Shown: positions 1-11,329, numbered from the stretch's first letter. The stretch is DNA of 64,000 bases from Cristatella mucedo (GCA_009760855.2 WPIO01000097.1:1-64000); one strand, 5' to 3'. Notes: a model not told the origin generated them from the letters alone. Translations and numbers: made by a program.

Positions 1-2
1 AT

Positions 3-722
3 CTTATTCATAAATCTAAGGAACCAATTTCTATAAGATTAAAACATGCTGATTTAAGTGGTACTAAATCTATTCTTTTAACGGATACTCAAAAAAGAAG
101 AATAGAAAAGTATAAGGCTAAAGGAGTAGGAATGCAGTTGAATTTGAGTCTTAAACAGTTAAAGCCAAATAGAAAGCATGGTTCGGGTATTGTAGATATA
201 ATAAATAAGATATCTGGAGGAAGAGAATTTCACTTAAAGTTGCCAGGAGGAGTAAAATCAGAATTTGTTCCAGACGGAAGTTTTAATAATACTAATAGAT
301 ATAGTTATGCGGATCCGGGAACTAAATTCACTCAAAGAATGGAACAGGGCTACCAAGGCGTTAATGATCTTGATAATCGTGCACTTATCCACGACCATAC
401 ATATACAGAGACTGGTGGAATGCCAGAACCAAGAAGAACAGAAATACGGAATCTGTCAGATCTTGTTCTTGCTGAAAGTGCTGCCCGTATTGCTCTTGAT
501 CCTAAGCAGCCTGCTTATGTTAGGGAAGATGCTAAAACAGTGGCTGCTATCATGGCAGCAAAGGCAAAATTGGGTTTAGGTATTGGTGGAATGTTAAACG
601 ATTCATTCGCAACCGATTTCTTAAAAGATAAAGTAAACAATCCATCAAGTTTGAATAAGATAAAAAATTATGCCCGAGGCATTGTTGATAGGATGTTAGA
701 TATCAGTAGAAAAAAGATATAA
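3..722 (+). CDS. Virion protein with pX-like motif and PLA2-like domain (5' partial)
   Basis: The frame is open from base 3, so the internal Met at 132 is probably not the real start and the N-terminus lies off the left edge. The first part (about 3-170) has the pattern K-DLSG-LT-Q-RIEK-K-KG-G-LNLS-QLK, which I associate with pX-like core/penton-associated proteins of Polintons and adintoviruses. Downstream is a phospholipase-A2-like region of the parvovirus VP1u type: a Ca-loop-like YADPG (residues 59-63 counted from Met132) and the His-Asp pair in HDHTY (87-91), followed by a helical Ala-rich stretch and a basic tail. In parvoviruses this fold acts on membranes during entry; here activity is inference. 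The gene ends 51 bp before the stop of the convergent ORF. Alternative: a structural relic of the domain without activity. Confidence 0.7.
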   Translation, partial: LIHKSKEPISIRLKHADLSGTKSILLTDTQKRRIEKYKAKGVGMQLNLSLKQLKPNRKHGSGIVDIINKISGGREFHLKLPGGVKSEFVPDGSFNNTNRYSYADPGTKFTQRMEQGYQGVNDLDNRALIHDHTYTETGGMPEPRRTEIRNLSDLVLAESAARIALDPKQPAYVREDAKTVAAIMAAKAKLGLGIGGMLNDSFATDFLKDKVNNPSSLNKIKNYARGIVDRMLDISRKKI

Positions 723-773
723 AAAATTAACTAACCTAACTAATTTTTATTTTTGTTTTTATTTTTTAATAAT

Positions 774-1262
774 CTAATAATCAGCAGGATCAAACTTTCC
801 GCGTTTTACAGAATCATAGACTTTAACTTGATCAAGCTTTAATCTAATATTAAGTCTTTCTTCAGAGTTGTAAGATTCTTTAGTAACATAACTTCCATCG
901 AGAACACCAGCAATAGAAAAGTCATTTCCAAATTTATTAACTACATCAGCAATAGAACTGAACTTCAACTGTCTATTTTTTTGATCGAAGAATATGCTTG
1001 GCTTAATACCAAAATCAATTCGAACTCCAATTGTAGACCTTTTACTTAAGTCATATCCTTTGAAATCAAGTTTCTTACTAAACCTTTCTGCAATGTCTTT
1101 AATAGATGGCATTATGTCTTTGGTAATGTATAACCACATGTTGTAATATTGCTTAGAATCTTTTGAAATCCTCTCTTCAATGTGAACTCGAGCTGGTTTT
1201 CCTTTTGGAATTATGACTGAAGCGTTTTCAAGAACTACGAAATTCTTATTTTGGATTTCCAT
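774..1262 (-). CDS. Unknown 162-aa protein of the viral block
   Basis: I do not recognise this protein. It starts at 1262, 29 bp after the stop of the protease gene upstream, and ends head-to-head with the PLA2-like gene. The sequence is mixed alpha/beta with alternating hydrophobic residues, a Lys/Asp-rich surface and no Cys pairs, signal peptide or membrane segment. Its C-terminal third (RLKLDQVKVYD) looks like a beta strand of a small nucleic-acid-binding or capsid-associated protein, but that is only an impression. Position in the same strand and cluster as the protease suggests co-expression in the late or virion module. AT-rich codon use matches its neighbours and not the host genes. 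Confidence 0.6.
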   Translation of the reverse strand: MEIQNKNFVVLENASVIIPKGKPARVHIEERISKDSKQYYNMWLYITKDIMPSIKDIAERFSKKLDFKGYDLSKRSTIGVRIDFGIKPSIFFDQKNRQLKFSSIADVVNKFGNDFSIAGVLDGSYVTKESYNSEERLNIRLKLDQVKVYDSVKRGKFDPADY

Positions 1263-1291
1263 TTCTATAAAAGATAAATAATTTGTTTAAA

Positions 1292-1657
1292 TCAAATCAA
1301 TAATTCCATCGTTGTTCCAAAATCAGTCAATTCCATTAGTTTTAGGAATATTAGACACCTTCTTCCACAATCTTTCTGATTGAACTTTTGCAATTGAAAT
1401 GTTTGAAAAGATGGTACATCACCGAAGTAACTTATTACCTCTGGCATTGGTGGTGCTCCAAAAGAATCAAAGTAAAAACACTTAGAACCTTCTTTCTTTA
1501 ATGCAACCCAGTGATATATTGCAAAGTCTGACTTTCCAGTATTACAAATAAGACATTCATTCTCTAAAGGTTTCGTTATTTCATCTCTTGCAAAGACACC
1601 TCTAAAGTTTTTTATATCTAATTCTTTTACATAATTATTTATTTCTATATCTGTCAA
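1292..1657 (-). CDS. Adenain-like maturation cysteine protease
   Basis: This is a 121-residue protein with the catalytic layout of the adenovirus protease family (MEROPS C5) that Polintons and adintoviruses also carry. The His is in YHW (His49), the acidic residue in YFDSFG (Asp64), and the nucleophile in KDCGRRC (Cys97) behind a Gln-rich approach that could supply the oxyanion Gln. These enzymes cleave virion precursor proteins during particle maturation. Only 24 residues follow the catalytic Cys, far fewer than the roughly 80 in adenain, so the protein is either a minimal form or C-terminally shortened. The stop is followed by the unknown 162-aa ORF and the gene lies 11 bp after the zinc-ribbon ORF, all on the same strand. 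Confidence 0.75.
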   Translation of the reverse strand: MTDIEINNYVKELDIKNFRGVFARDEITKPLENECLICNTGKSDFAIYHWVALKKEGSKCFYFDSFGAPPMPEVISYFGDVPSFQTFQLQKFNQKDCGRRCLIFLKLMELTDFGTTMELLI

Positions 1658-1668
1658 AGCTGATGATT

Positions 1669-2001
1669 TTACTTTTTTTTCAGTTTGTCTATTGCACTCT
1701 TAATCTCACCAATTATTTGTTGTTCACTTACACCTCTACCAATCCTTCTTCCTTGAGATAAAGATCCTTCACCGACACTTCTCCCAATCCTTCTTCCTTG
1801 TGATAAAGATCCTTCACCGACAGAAACTGGAACAGCAACACTACTTCTTAATCTAACACACTTTGATTTCTTTTTACTACAGATTGTACAAATTCTCTTT
1901 ATCATTCCTCTCATTCCTTTTGTGCTATCTACTTCAACATACTCTTCATGTAATGTATCAGTTGACTTTTTACACTTCATACAATATATATCCATATACA
2001 A
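1669..2001 (-). CDS. Small zinc-ribbon protein with 15-residue tandem duplication
   Basis: This 110-residue basic protein has two CxxC pairs (YCMKC near the N-terminus and CTIC about 30 residues later), the spacing of a zinc ribbon. Similar short zinc-ribbon proteins occur in large and mid-sized dsDNA viruses, but I cannot name the family. The middle holds two copies of a 15-residue unit (SVGEGSLSQGRRIGR), encoded by a 45-bp direct repeat at about 1741-1830. The C-terminus is Lys-rich, fitting nucleic-acid binding. It is the first gene of the minus-strand cluster. Upstream (2002-2026) is an AT-rich TATA-like stretch that could be its promoter, just inside the hairpin at 2027. Confidence 0.6.
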   Translation of the reverse strand: MYMDIYCMKCKKSTDTLHEEYVEVDSTKGMRGMIKRICTICSKKKSKCVRLRSSVAVPVSVGEGSLSQGRRIGRSVGEGSLSQGRRIGRGVSEQQIIGEIKSAIDKLKKK

Positions 2002-2026
2002 ATATATATAAAAAAATTAAATTTAG

Positions 2027-2140
2027 TGATGATAGAATGTTTCCTTTTACGATATCGGGTAATTTTTTTCCAACCGAAGGTGAAACCGAGGTTGGGGAAA
2101 AATTTTCACGACGTCGTAAAAGGGGACATTCCTATCATCA
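2027..2140. repeat. 114-bp imperfect palindrome at element/host boundary
   Basis: The left arm (2027-2075) begins TGATGATAG and ends CCAACC; the right arm (2090-2140) begins GGTTGG and ends CTATCATCA. The outer 27 bp and the inner segments next to the 14-base loop (2076-2089) pair well with a few mismatches and bulges. It coincides with the switch from AT-rich viral-type genes to host-like DNA. It could be a terminal structure of the element, a fold-back insertion, or a region where an assembly joined unrelated sequences. Confidence 0.75.
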
Positions 2141-3411
2141 GCCGCCTCTATGGAAACGCTGACCTCTAATCTCGGCGCACGCGGCAGGGTGCGAGCTGGC
2201 GAGTTCGGTGCGGTCGTGAGTAAGGCGGTGCATCGGCGGTCGTGTAGGACTCGCATCGCGTGGCAGGCATCTCTGAGACACTCGACGTGAGCGATTCAGG
2301 GCATCGCTATCATACCTTGTCTTCGAGTGGCATTCGAGTGGCTGCAATTGCCACTGTGAACCTACGACTTAACTAGTCAGAATCGCGGGTATATGCAGTA
2401 GACCAATGTTCTTGAGGTACTCCTTGAAAGACCTATTGTCATCAGTTTCAGCGGTCTGCATTTATATCTGCTCCTGATGTTTATACGCTTACTATTTATT
2501 AAAATACTTGCGTTCGATCATTTTACGAAGCAAGTTTCTCGAAAGTTTTACGTTTTACGGAGTACTGAGTTTCTCGTTTCGCTGGCGGTAGCCAGCAATA
2601 GGACAGACTAGACCAAGAGCTTGATACTGGAAGAGAATAGCCGATTCGCAAGATACTGCCTGCGGAGCTATCCCGATGCTTAACCTATAACTGATTTTCA
2701 ACTGTGCTGAGTTTCCATCCAGTGAAATCTACTATAAATGGTGGCGCTGGGATGGCTGGTGTCGATTTCCTGCTCAAGGTCAAGCTCTCGGTCGGCGATG
2801 CTAGTAACTCTCCGGTTTTTCTGGAAAGTGCCCCTGGACTCCCACCAACTACTTAATCATGAAGTCCGACAACCGTGTCCGTTTATGAAATGAATAGTAG
2901 GGTAAAAGTAATTCAATGCTTTTAATCATGTGGCCTGGTTCGATATTGGCATTCGCATGGCACTTGTACCAAGCTACATCTCTTGAGTTATAGGACTCCA
3001 AATGATTCAATATATATTATTCGCAGAAACGTAGCTTGTCCGGCAAGGTTGCGTGACCATTCGATTTCGCACCAGATTATCTGTTAGTTGAGCTATGTGA
3101 TCGAGGCTAAGAGATGCAACATCGCTATCGACATCCGATCACGACTTTTAAGCAAATCATCTACATTTACGATCGAGCCTTTTTAGCAGCAAAAAACCTG
3201 GCGGCGACTTTTCCTATTGTTCGTAATTTCTCCGACCCTCGTGCACTGCAGTCTAATCCGCAGTTTGTCTGGCTCCCACTTGGACAGTCTTGGGAGTCGC
3301 GTAAGCCCACATCTTGTAGGTCGAAATGGGTAAATTTTAGCGTTTCCCACTTGCTACGTGGCAAAAGATCTGCAAAGCAAATCGATATGACACGGCGTTA
3401 GCACTACACAA
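2141..3411. other. Non-coding, no recognised feature
   Basis: Composition is balanced from 2141 onward. I see no gene, repeat family or RNA gene here; the small open frames look random. Confidence 0.5.
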
Positions 3412-3716
3412 CGGGGTCAGCAAGACTGAAAAACGTGACGGGCGTAGAGGTCGGTGAGAATTTAGCCAACGCCTCTTGCCTGGAATCGTGCACCACTTGA
3501 CCTCTGCTACACTACGGGGTCAGCAAGACTGAAAAACGTGACGGGCGTAGAGGTCGGTGAGAACTTAGCCAACGCCTCTTGCCTGGAATCGTGCACCACT
3601 TGACCTCTGCTACACTACGAGGTCAGCAAGACTGAAAAACGTGACGGGCATAGAGGTCGGTGAGAATTTAGCCAACGCCTCTTGCCTGGAATCGTGCACC
3701 ACTTGACCTCTGCTGC
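3412..3716. repeat. Three tandem copies of a 103-bp unit
   Basis: Units start at 3412, 3515 and 3618, each opening with GGGTCAGCAAGACTG (third copy GAGGTCAGC) and closing with CACTTGACCTCTGCT. Copies differ by only a few substitutions, so the duplication is recent. The unit contains an inverted pair, AGAGGTC near its start and GACCTCT near its end, so each unit could fold. It has no similarity to the SINEs or LINEs of this window that I can see. Confidence 0.9.
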
Positions 3717-3989
3717 TTGCGACATATCCAGTATCCGTTTTAAATCTTAAAGCTATATTTATGTGTTTTAATGCTAATCAGTTCTGTAACGAGGTTCAGG
3801 CCATGAATCTGACATTACTGGGAGCAGGTTGACATTATAACGTGAGGCACAATTCCGGCTACAGTATTTAAGTATTTAATGTATTTATTTATAAGTATTT
3901 AATGAAGATCTTATTCTTGTATCAATGAAGTCCTACAAACCACTGAAAGCGCCCATTTGTGAATGCACACATGATTAAGTCGAGTGTTT

Positions 3990-4550
3990 CACCACAATTC
4001 CCGTTTGGCTTGGCTACCAAAGAAAGCAACTAGGCCACTGCAGCTGACTATGAATATGGCTGCAAGGCTAGTTTTCAAGTCCCAGAGGTTTGAGCACGTG
4101 TCTCCTTTGATAAAAGAGCTAGGATTGATGCCGGTTAAGCAACGGATACGGAGCAAAATTCTCATGCCGACCCACAAGGCCCGCCCGGCTTGACTCCTTC
4201 ATACCTAATTGAACTGCTGCACCAGTTTCAGCCTCTTCGCACCCTTAGGTCCTGTGTGGACAATTAATTAGCTGTTCCATTCCTCCACTTAAAGGCCGTT
4301 GGCGACAGAAACTTTAGCTCTGCAGGTCCTAGACTGGAACTCGCTTCCACAATTCTTACGCAACGACAACTACTCTCCTACTGCCGAGTATGGCTCATCG
4401 TTTTCAGCGGTCCTGAGCTGCTACTTCCATGCTACTCACTATCTCAACTGCTCTCCTGACTCTGCTATGCTTTCCACTTTCTCTTTGTTGCGTAGCCGAG
4501 CCGGACGGCTGGAAAGCATGTGCATATTTTATCTATATGTCATCATAGAA
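3990..4550 (+). mobile_element. LINE family A, 3' fragment (CR1-like)
   Basis: The translation around 4050-4190 (MNMAARLVFKSQRFEHVSP then KQRIRSK) and, after a frameshift near 4195, the following text (ELLHQFQPLR, SCVDN) align with the copies at 48750, 50030, 51585 and 58660. It is the C-terminal, post-RT part of a CR1-like ORF2, broken by stops and frameshifts. Confidence 0.8.
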
Positions 4551-6379
4551 ATCTCGTGACCATCATAACCAGACGTGAAGCATTGCCGAACTGACAATTA
4601 CTCGGTCACAAGCAGACTATCAAAAATTCGAAAGTGAGCTCGTGCATCAAACGTTCGTACGCCTAAACATTTTCATGCTTTTCTCGAGAGTAATTAAAAA
4701 AGATCGCGGGCAGCAAACTAAACCTTCAAAGCAAAATACAAGATCGAACTTGCAGAGCAGTCCATCACCTACTCATCATCACTAGGGCATGGCGTCTGGT
4801 GGCAAATAATAAGCCAGCATGCTGTAACGGCTAAGGACCAATGTGCCGGTGTGCTAGCACACGTGTGGTGGACAAAAGGCTTGCAGAATAGTCACGTCTA
4901 TTCTAATTTCATATACCTGCACGAGAACATGCTTGAGCATGTACAGAAGAACTCTTTGCATAGGCGATGGTTTGATATGGAGAGTGCGTGGAGCTCACAC
5001 AGCTTACAGAACAAGTTGCCAATGGATTGGCGATCGATACGATGCCGTGCAACACAAGCATCGGCCTGGTTAACAGACAGTGTGTTACTAAACGTTGAAT
5101 AACAATTTATCGTGCCTGGTGGTGCACTCTGTTCACCGGCTATGGGATGAGCTGTGTTTTACTTTGCATAAGTTATGCAAAGGCCGTCATGACGAGTGAA
5201 CGCAAAAGCACATGCTTGCCGAATAGACCGACAATCGGTGGGTAAGCAGGCGTTCGCCTAAATCGACACTTTGTCGATCTGTTGCCATCGTCTACTGTCA
5301 AGGAGAACGACAGAGCACAGCTACAAATAGGCACAGACTCTAGAAAGTCTTAAAATATTGAAATACAATGCTGAAATGGCTCATGTGTTCTGACTTCGTT
5401 AGAACAACCAGTACAAACCCAACCCTCCCAAGTATATAACTCAGATAAAAATGCGAGCATGGCCTATGAGCATACAAAGCTAGAATTCAGTTAGGATCAT
5501 GCACCGCCTTGCGGGACCGACAGGTAACACGAGTGGTACTTCTATGCCTCATCCTACATAAGCTACTGAGAAAGGCTGGGCACTTGTAGCACTTTGTGCG
5601 TGAGCATGCAAGTTCACAAAGTCAATCTGTTACAAACTCGGAAGGATTTTCTATGCTACATCGGTAGGTCGTGTGCGTCGCTGCATCCGATGAGTGGTCA
5701 GTGGCTGAGACCTTCCAGCAAGCGATGCACCTGCAAGCAACAACCACGGCGAACTATGTATACCAAAATAAGAACTGCAAACTAAAGCAAGTAAGCACGA
5801 AAGCCCACAGTAAAGTAGTACAGGAGACTCTTGTCAAACATGAAGCAGCATGCTCACACCATAATGCGACATTACTAAGTACTTAGAGGGGCTTCGTTAA
5901 CACTGGGCTATTATTTGCACTCATTATGAGCAGGAATCAGAAAAATAGACCCACAATCTTGTGCTATATGACTGTAATCGTACCGTTTATAAAACACCAT
6001 ACACACTTCAAAAATAAATTAAAGATTAGCTGATTTAACAGATTCTGTTGTGTTGATACAGAGGAACCTTAGAGCAGCACCACCTGCCTCACTCACAGCT
6101 GTCAATAAACACATTGACTGTTATACGAATCGAGCAAACAAGAGCTGTGTCGAGAGCTGCAACCACCTTATCACTGGACTAAAACCCAAAGGTAGTGCAA
6201 AACCAAACCACCTAGTAGAAACAGAGAACCCACAGCATCTGCTCGGCACTTGAAGGTGGTGCTTGAAGATAAAATGCACGACATGCAGGAATAAAACAAC
6301 TGCTTGTGTGAATCGAAGCAATTCTTGATCGCACAAGATTTTATGATTGATCCATCATCTCTTTGGCTAAAAGGGTACT
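4551..6379. other. Non-coding, no recognised feature
   Basis: No exon-like frame with splice borders, no known repeat and no RNA gene could be recognised. Short frames at 4851-5102, 5594-5886 and 6050-6253 have no domain signal. Confidence 0.45.
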
Positions 6380-7960
6380 TCACTCGCTAGCACCACTCTT
6401 CAGCCCAATCCCTCTTTTCTCTACTTTGCTCTCGAAGTCCACCTCGGCTCCCAGTCCGCTCAAGAGTTTCAGGCTGGTTGCAGAGCGTCCTGGGTTCGGC
6501 GGTGTCAGCGATGAGGAGAGTCGGCGAGCGGCAGTGAGGAGGGTGGCGACGCAGCCGTTTTGCCAGGCTGACTGCATCCAGTGGCTCGGCCTGGGGCTTG
6601 GCTTTCGGCAGGGCGGGGTCGGTCCTTGATGCTGGAGGGGGTGGCAGCGTCTTGTGGCTGGCAGAGCTGAGGAGACCGCCAGGAGTGGCCGGGGAGGAAG
6701 AGGTCAGGAAAGGAGGGTGGTGGGTGGAGTCAGAGAGCCGGGAACATGGGGAGGGTTTGTGTCCAGCGCTCTCTTTCGTAGGGATCGGCGATCGGCGAGG
6801 GTGGTGAAAGATCAGCCAGATGGGGCTGGTCCCCTATTGAGGAGGTGCCGTGTGCGCTTCGGAGGTGAATGGCGAGAGCCGACGAGGACGAGCAGATGCA
6901 TGGACAGCAGATCTGCAGTGAGGAGTTGTGGTGTCGTCAGAGGTGGGTGCCAAGAGGGGGATGGTGGAGAAGACGGGGCATAGGACCTGTGAGTGCAGGG
7001 CCAGCAGTCTAGTCGGAGAAGGGTGGTTGGGGGGTTGCCCCCAACTGAGCTGGGCTGGAAGGGGGAAGCATGATCAAGACTTCTTCCCTCCTCTCCCGCT
7101 CTCTCGAGGCTGCTGCTGGGAGTTTGGCAGCGGCCAGCTTCTTAGCGGCTCAGCTTTTGGCCCTGCGATTGGGAGCCTGCAGGTTCGTTGGGGGGGGGGG
7201 TGAGCACCGGGAAGCCGGAGCTGAAGAGGGATAGGGGGTTGGGGCGGAGGGCAGGCGACCTGGGGGGGGGCAAATGGGACGACAAGGGGCTCACAACCAG
7301 GGGACCCGGCGAGGAGCCGCCCCCCCCCCCCGGCTGGCCCCGGCTCCTCTCCTCGAGCTGGCTGCACAGCCAGTGCTGTGGGCTGGAGCCGAGGGGGAGG
7401 GGAGCGAGCACTGGGGGGGGGGGGAGAGTGGGAGGTGCCGACATCATCGCAGCAACGGGCACCGGCTGGGCTGCTGGGTTGCACGACCAGCCAGCAGAGA
7501 ACGGATAGTCAAACTGCATGTAGAGACTGCAGGCTCGGCAGAGGCTCGGCACAGGGTGAAGCGACCGGCGGTGGCGTCTCCCTCGGCGGGGGGGGGGGGG
7601 GGGGGGGGGGGCGGCGCTGCGCGGCCTCGACGAGGCGTTGGGCCAAAGGGATTGTGGAGGCAGCAGAAGCCGGCCACGAGTAGGGCTCGACGGACTGCTC
7701 GGCATAAGCCGGGGCGGAGCAGTCATGTGCAAAGTGGCTCGACAGACCACACATCTCGAAGTGCTAGGGAACGGTGCAGGCCGAGCTGAGGTGGCCCAAT
7801 GCCAGGTACATTGCCAGCCAGCAGTGGTGGGTGGTGCACCTGGCATACTCGTGGTCGGCCGAACCGCAGTCCGTGCAAGCAGGGGGGGGGGGGGGGGGTA
7901 GGCTGCTCCGTCGACGGACAGAACCGGGGTTATAGGCTGGTCGATCACCATCTTGACCTC
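6380..7960 (+). other. G-rich strand-asymmetric block with poly-G runs
   Basis: The + strand is dominated by G runs, including about 24 G at 7588-7611, 12 G ending at 7200 and about 17 G at 7882-7898, with many GGG or GGGG blocks between. Several overlapping frames are open here (for example 7142-7951 on -, Pro-rich), but they follow from the base composition and lack domain-like sequence. The block could form G-quadruplexes or R-loops. I cannot support a gene. Confidence 0.7.
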
Positions 7961-8040
7961 CCTACGGTCCGAAGGGTATGTGTCTTAGAAGCGAAGGGTC
8001 GAGATATGAAAGACCTGGCCGAACCAACGACTAGCTACTA

Positions 8041-8134
8041 ACCAGTGGCCACGAGTGTCTTCTTGTGTGCTTTTGCATACTAGTCAAAGTATGATACTCG
8101 TGTGCTTTTGCAGGCTTGTCTAAGTCGCTGCCAT
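8041..8134 (+). mobile_element. LINE family C 3' UTR relic
   Basis: The repeated phrase GTGTGCTTTTGCATACTAGTC followed by GATACTCGTGTGC matches the 3' region of the LINE remnant at 21430-21510. Coding sequence is absent. Confidence 0.5.
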
Positions 8135-8270
8135 GATTTAGCCCAGGGGTAAGGTGTTCGCCTTCAACGATCAAGGTCGTGGGCTCGAACCCTTCGGCAT
8201 ATGCGAAGTGCCTGGATAGAGATTAAGTTCTTTTAATGCACTAACAAATAAATTATATACACGATATATC
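8135..8270 (+). mobile_element. tRNA-derived SINE type 2
   Basis: Box A-like TAGCCCAGGGGTAAGGTG and box B-like GTGGGCTCGAACCC are followed by a body ending in GTGCCTGGATAGAGATTAAG and TTCTTTTAATGCAC. The same tail ends the LINE B family, as in the SINEs at 61681 and 63742. Confidence 0.75.
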
Positions 8271-8289
8271 TAAGATAACTTGGAGATAT

Positions 8290-8410
8290 GATTAAACATT
8301 GGTTACCACTGTGGGTCGTTTTCCTTGCCAAGAGTTCTAGGGCACCTGGATAGAGGATTGCTAATCTTTGAGTGCTTTACAAACGACACTATTAGTATTA
8401 TTATACAATA
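8290..8410 (+). mobile_element. LINE family C 3' tail relic
   Basis: GGGCACCTGGATAGAGGATTG, then GTGCTTTACAAACGACACTA and an ATT-rich end, resembles the tail of the copy at 20940-21650. Confidence 0.5.
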
Positions 8411-8613
8411 AGGTGAATCTTGTATGTCCGACTTCAGGAGCTCATAGGCAATGAAACCTCAATTTTATATGTTGAGTCCTCGGCAGATATCATACAAGTT
8501 ATGAAGGCAATGCAGAGAAGATGGCTCGAGTCAGACGAGACTATTTCTTTTCTTTAAACTAAAGTGGCTAGAAAAAAGCTGTACAGATCGATAATGAACC
8601 GCTGGGTCCAATG

Positions 8614-8760
8614 GGTTATGAAGATATACCCTATATAATACATGATAATAATATATGAATACTATATATATTATGATATACAATATTATCATATATTATT
8701 CTATAATATAGTACATATCGTTATATACTATATTATTAATGTATATCTTCATAATCTTGA
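8614..8760. repeat. AT-rich palindrome
   Basis: GGTTATGAAGATATACC at the left end is mirrored by GTATATCTTCATAATC at the right end, and the interior is almost pure A/T with partial dyad symmetry. It could extrude as a cruciform. No terminal repeat of a named transposon is recognised. Confidence 0.65.
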
Positions 8761-10451
<1,691 letters not shown>

Positions 10452-10559
10452 CAATTGAAAACGGAACTAAAGGGACCTAGATAAAAAAAAACAAGTGGCT
10501 ACAGCACGGGACTCTGCCATCTCGGTCACGAGTTTACTAGCCCTACTAGTCCTACTAAT

Positions 10560-10576
10560 CGGTCTTCCTTGGTGTC

Positions 10577-10639
<63 letters not shown>

Positions 10640-10760
10640 TTAACATGCTGGCCTGAGCACGATGCTTGTTTGCTTTTGCATGCTTCTCGATGCTTGTGAA
10701 CGCTCGATATCCTGCATGTCACTAACAATTGGCCATCAATTCTCTTACATTGGCCTTTAA
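10560..10760 (+). mobile_element. LINE family C 3' UTR relic split by (GT)n
   Basis: Sequence after the GT array (TTTGCTTTTGCATGCTTCTC and TGTCACTAAC) matches the family C 3' region at 8041 and 21440. The (GT)n at 10578-10637 grew within it. Confidence 0.45.
10578..10637. repeat. (GT)n microsatellite, about 60 bp
   Basis: Pure GT dinucleotide run. Confidence 0.98.
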
Positions 10761-11329
10761 ATTATTTTGTATAGACAATTGTTTTTCTTAGGGTATTATA
10801 TACAGAACCTATTATTATTATTATATTCACTATTTCTCCCTCTTACAGCAGGTGACACAGAACTAGTGTTTGCAGCAGGATTCGAACTTACAACCTCGGT
10901 CGTGACATGCAAGCAGCAAGCCCTGTTGTCTTCTGCATGTTTCTCCTTTCGACAAAAATAATCTATCTTTTCTATGGCCCTTCAACATGCTAGGGCTATC
11001 TCAGACAGGCGCCAAGATAAAGATTTCAATCAACCAAATCTGCTTTCCTATGGAAATAAAACAGAATACAAGCTCAAGCAGCAACCTTCACTCAAACCTT
11101 TCCCCTTCACCTGCCATCTACCGATCGCCCCAAAAATTGCTCAGTGAGCTCGAAATGCGATAGAAAATGGAAATTCTGCCGGAAGTTAATGTGCAGCCGT
11201 TCGAAGCCCTTTGGACTGCTTATTGGAACTACCTTCTTAGCTGTGTGTCTTCTTCGCCTAGCTATGTACAATAACCACTTCGTTAACCTGACTGCTCGCA
11301 CAAGTAGCATAGTATCACCTTTGGCAATC
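10761..11329. other. Mostly unclassified; short tRNA-like relic near 10880-10925
   Basis: CAGGATTCGAACTTACAACC and CTCGGTCGTGACATGCAAG read on the minus strand as a box B region like that of SINE type 1, so this is probably a broken minus-strand SINE. The rest is unassigned. Confidence 0.4.

Larger units (their letters stand above)
1..2026. mobile_element. Polinton/adintovirus-like element fragment (left-truncated by window edge)
   Basis: This AT-rich block carries four tightly packed intronless ORFs, one on + and three on -, converging at about 722-774. Two have recognisable hallmarks of Polinton/adintovirus virion modules: a pX-like/phospholipase-A2-like protein and an adenain-type cysteine protease. 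The compact spacing (11-51 bp between genes) and base composition differ sharply from the rest of the window. Major capsid, packaging ATPase, polymerase B and integrase are not visible and would lie left of the window if the element is complete. All four frames are open, so the copy is either young, selectively kept, or a contaminating or chimeric viral sequence at a contig end. The family assignment is recognition of motifs, not a database result. Confidence 0.75.

Noticed and set aside
3412-3716. Possible CRISPR-like array
   Set aside because: Units are contiguous 103-bp tandem copies with no repeat-spacer alternation, in a eukaryotic context.
7142-7951. 269-residue Pro-rich frame (-) and several + frames in the same block
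   Set aside because: Products of G/C homopolymers; low complexity, overlapping in all frames, no domain.
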